NCBI GenBank assembly: GCA_015067485.1
Contig: SVMJ01000009.1
Location: forward strand, 1 to 64,000
Reading direction: 5' to 3'
DNA: 64,000 nt
From: Oscillospiraceae bacterium
Lineage (GTDB): Bacteria; Bacillota; Clostridia; Oscillospirales; JAAYXM01
This document shows positions 63,014 to 64,000 of the stretch, piece after piece. Within the stretch, counting starts at the first letter, position 1; each line of letters opens with the position of its first letter. The notes beneath the pieces are model-generated. The model saw only the letters and a program-made list of their open reading frames with translations. It did no database searches and was not told where the DNA came from. The translations under genes were made by a program, and so were the position numbers.

Positions 63014-63052
63014 CCTCTGTATCCTGAAGGCAGGATTGCAGAGGTTTTTTTA
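63014..63052 (+). terminator. T-box-controlled intrinsic terminator
   Basis: Stem CCTCTGtATCCTG / CAGGATtgCAGAGG followed by seven T. The T-box sequence just upstream forms the competing antiterminator. Confidence 0.88.
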
Positions 63053-63107
63053 TTTTCCGAACCTGCATTCCTGTTCGAATAAAAATGTTTGAAAGGATGA
63101 TCCACCA

Positions 63108-64000
63108 ATGGCACAGAACTACTATCAAAAAGACGTTGAAACCATGTCGCGTGAAGACATGAAAAAACTGCAATCCGAAAAACTCGTCAAACAAGTAAAA
63201 CACGTTTACGAAAACGTTCCCTATTACCGCAATCTGATGGATGAAAAAGGCGTGAAGCCGGAAGATATTAAAGGGATTGACGATCTCCATAAACTCCCGT
63301 TTTTGACCAAAGCGGATTTGAGAGACGCGTATCCTTACGGGCTTTTGGCAAAGCCCCTTGATGAATGTGTGCGCATCCATTCCACCTCCGGGACAACCGG
63401 TCGCCGCGTAGTTGCATTCTACACGCAAAACGACGTTGACCTTTGGGAAGATTGCTGTGCCCGTGCAATCGTTGCGGCAGGCGGAAGCAAAAAAGATGTG
63501 TGTCAGGTTGCATACGGCTACGGTCTGTTCACAGGCGGCGCAGGTCTGCACGGCGGTTCGCATAAGGTCGGCTGTCTGACCCTTCCGATGTCTTCCGGTA
63601 ATACCGAAAGACAGATCCAGTTTATGATGGATTTGAATGCTTCCATTATTTGCTGCACCCCGTCTTATGCTGCATATATCGCAGAAACCTTAAAAGAACA
63701 AGGATACAAACCCGAAGACATTCCGCTCAAAGCAGGTATCTTCGGTGCAGAACCGTGGACCGAAGAAATGCGCCGTGGCATTGAAGAAGCACTTGGCATC
63801 AAGGCATATGATATCTATGGTCTCACCGAAACCAGCGGTCCGGGTGTCGCGTTTGAATGCAGCGAACAGACGGGCATGCACGTAAACGAAGACCACTTCT
63901 ACGCTGAAATCATCGACCCTGATACCGGCGAAGTTCTCCCCGAAGGCTCCAAGGGTGAACTCGTTTTCACTTCCCTTGACAAAGAAGCCTTCCCGCTTCT
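63108..64000 (+). CDS. paaK: phenylacetate-CoA ligase, 3'-truncated
   Basis: AMP-forming aryl-acid CoA ligase. 297 codons are visible before the window ends; full length is usually about 430. Motifs: VPYYRNLMDEKGVKPEDIKG and LPFLTKADLRD (PaaK N-terminus), P-loop-like STSGTTGRR, and the adenylate motif YGLTETSGPG. The ATG follows AAAGGAT. Expression is under the T-box. PaaK converts phenylacetate (or indole/4-hydroxyphenyl-acetate) to the CoA ester; paired with an aryl-pyruvate ferredoxin oxidoreductase it can run towards aromatic amino acid synthesis. Confidence 0.93.
   Translation, partial: MAQNYYQKDVETMSREDMKKLQSEKLVKQVKHVYENVPYYRNLMDEKGVKPEDIKGIDDLHKLPFLTKADLRDAYPYGLLAKPLDECVRIHSTSGTTGRRVVAFYTQNDVDLWEDCCARAIVAAGGSKKDVCQVAYGYGLFTGGAGLHGGSHKVGCLTLPMSSGNTERQIQFMMDLNASIICCTPSYAAYIAETLKEQGYKPEDIPLKAGIFGAEPWTEEMRRGIEEALGIKAYDIYGLTETSGPGVAFECSEQTGMHVNEDHFYAEIIDPDTGEVLPEGSKGELVFTSLDKEAFPL

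Larger units (their letters stand above)
62641..63107. other. 467-bp gene-free region holding divergent promoters and the T-box leader
   Basis: From left to right: the nuclease promoter (minus), the T-box promoter (plus), the T-box RNA, its terminator, and the paaK ribosome site. No coding frame. Confidence 0.9.

Overview
This is a contig from a Gram-positive, endospore-forming Firmicute, almost certainly class Clostridia. The evidence is the genes for sigma-G and sigma-K, an alpha/beta-type small acid-soluble spore protein, a YaaH/SleL-type LysM-GH18 spore hydrolase, the clostridial IspH-ribosomal protein S1 fusion, 2-oxoacid:ferredoxin oxidoreductase genes, a CD1247-type zinc-ribbon protein beside efp, and T-box and TPP riboswitches. 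GC content looks intermediate (about 45-50% by eye). Both ends cut through genes: dapB on the left and a phenylacetate-CoA ligase on the right. I saw no tRNA, rRNA, transposase, phage gene or CRISPR array.

Layout. (1) 1-4.7 kb: end of dapB, then a minus-strand methionine/folate unit (metF, a separate MetH reactivation-domain protein, metH lacking that domain). (2) 4.7-17.4 kb: one compact 14-gene minus-strand operon with overlapping or near-touching genes (tagA-like, thyX, tmk, a DUF2156 protein, a GNAT enzyme, DJ-1/PfpI, 5-formyl-THF cyclo-ligase, mltG, U32 peptidase, rluD-like, YhiN-like flavoprotein, cmk, plsC, ispH-S1), driven from an extended -10 promoter at about 17.49 kb. (3) 17.6-20 kb: a small unknown protein, a DUF3048 lipoprotein, and sigG with its own sigma-F-type promoter. 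(4) 20-35.4 kb: cell-surface region, all on the minus strand. It holds a Wzy/Wzx-type exopolysaccharide cluster (epimerase, two GT4 glycosyltransferases, polymerase, flippase, VanZ), two S-layer-homology (SLH) proteins (one with an NTGDNG linker, one of 1370 residues with eight InlB-like repeats), and a CpsB/C/D tyrosine-phosphoregulatory module.

(5) 35.6-46.7 kb: ilvE, an apparently inactive NodB-type deacetylase, efp and a Cys-rich CD1247 protein, pepF, a small group consisting of a Mur-ligase-like remnant, a tandem-OB-fold protein and a SASP, then HIT and alaS, and an orphan solute-binding lipoprotein whose two lobes appear in swapped order. (6) 46.7-49.7 kb: a thiamine/HMP ABC transporter under a TPP riboswitch with an intrinsic attenuator. 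(7) 49.8-56.4 kb: small lipoprotein, sigK facing a LysM-GH18 hydrolase, TrmO, a LysM-CAP protein, a PfkB kinase, a small alarmone synthetase and a DegV protein. (8) 56.6-64 kb: a two-gene 2-oxoacid oxidoreductase (gamma-delta fusion plus alpha-beta fusion), a UDP-HexNAc dehydrogenase, a copper-amine-oxidase-N/nuclease fusion, and a T-box leader (likely Phe, UUC specifier) controlling phenylacetate-CoA ligase.

The most unusual items are the Phe-type T-box on paaK, which suggests assimilation of phenylacetate into phenylalanine; the lobe-swapped binding protein; the novel duplicated domains in the two SLH proteins; the pseudo-deacetylase; the Cys-rich CD1247 protein; and the Mur-like/OB/SASP locus with sporulation-type promoter motifs.
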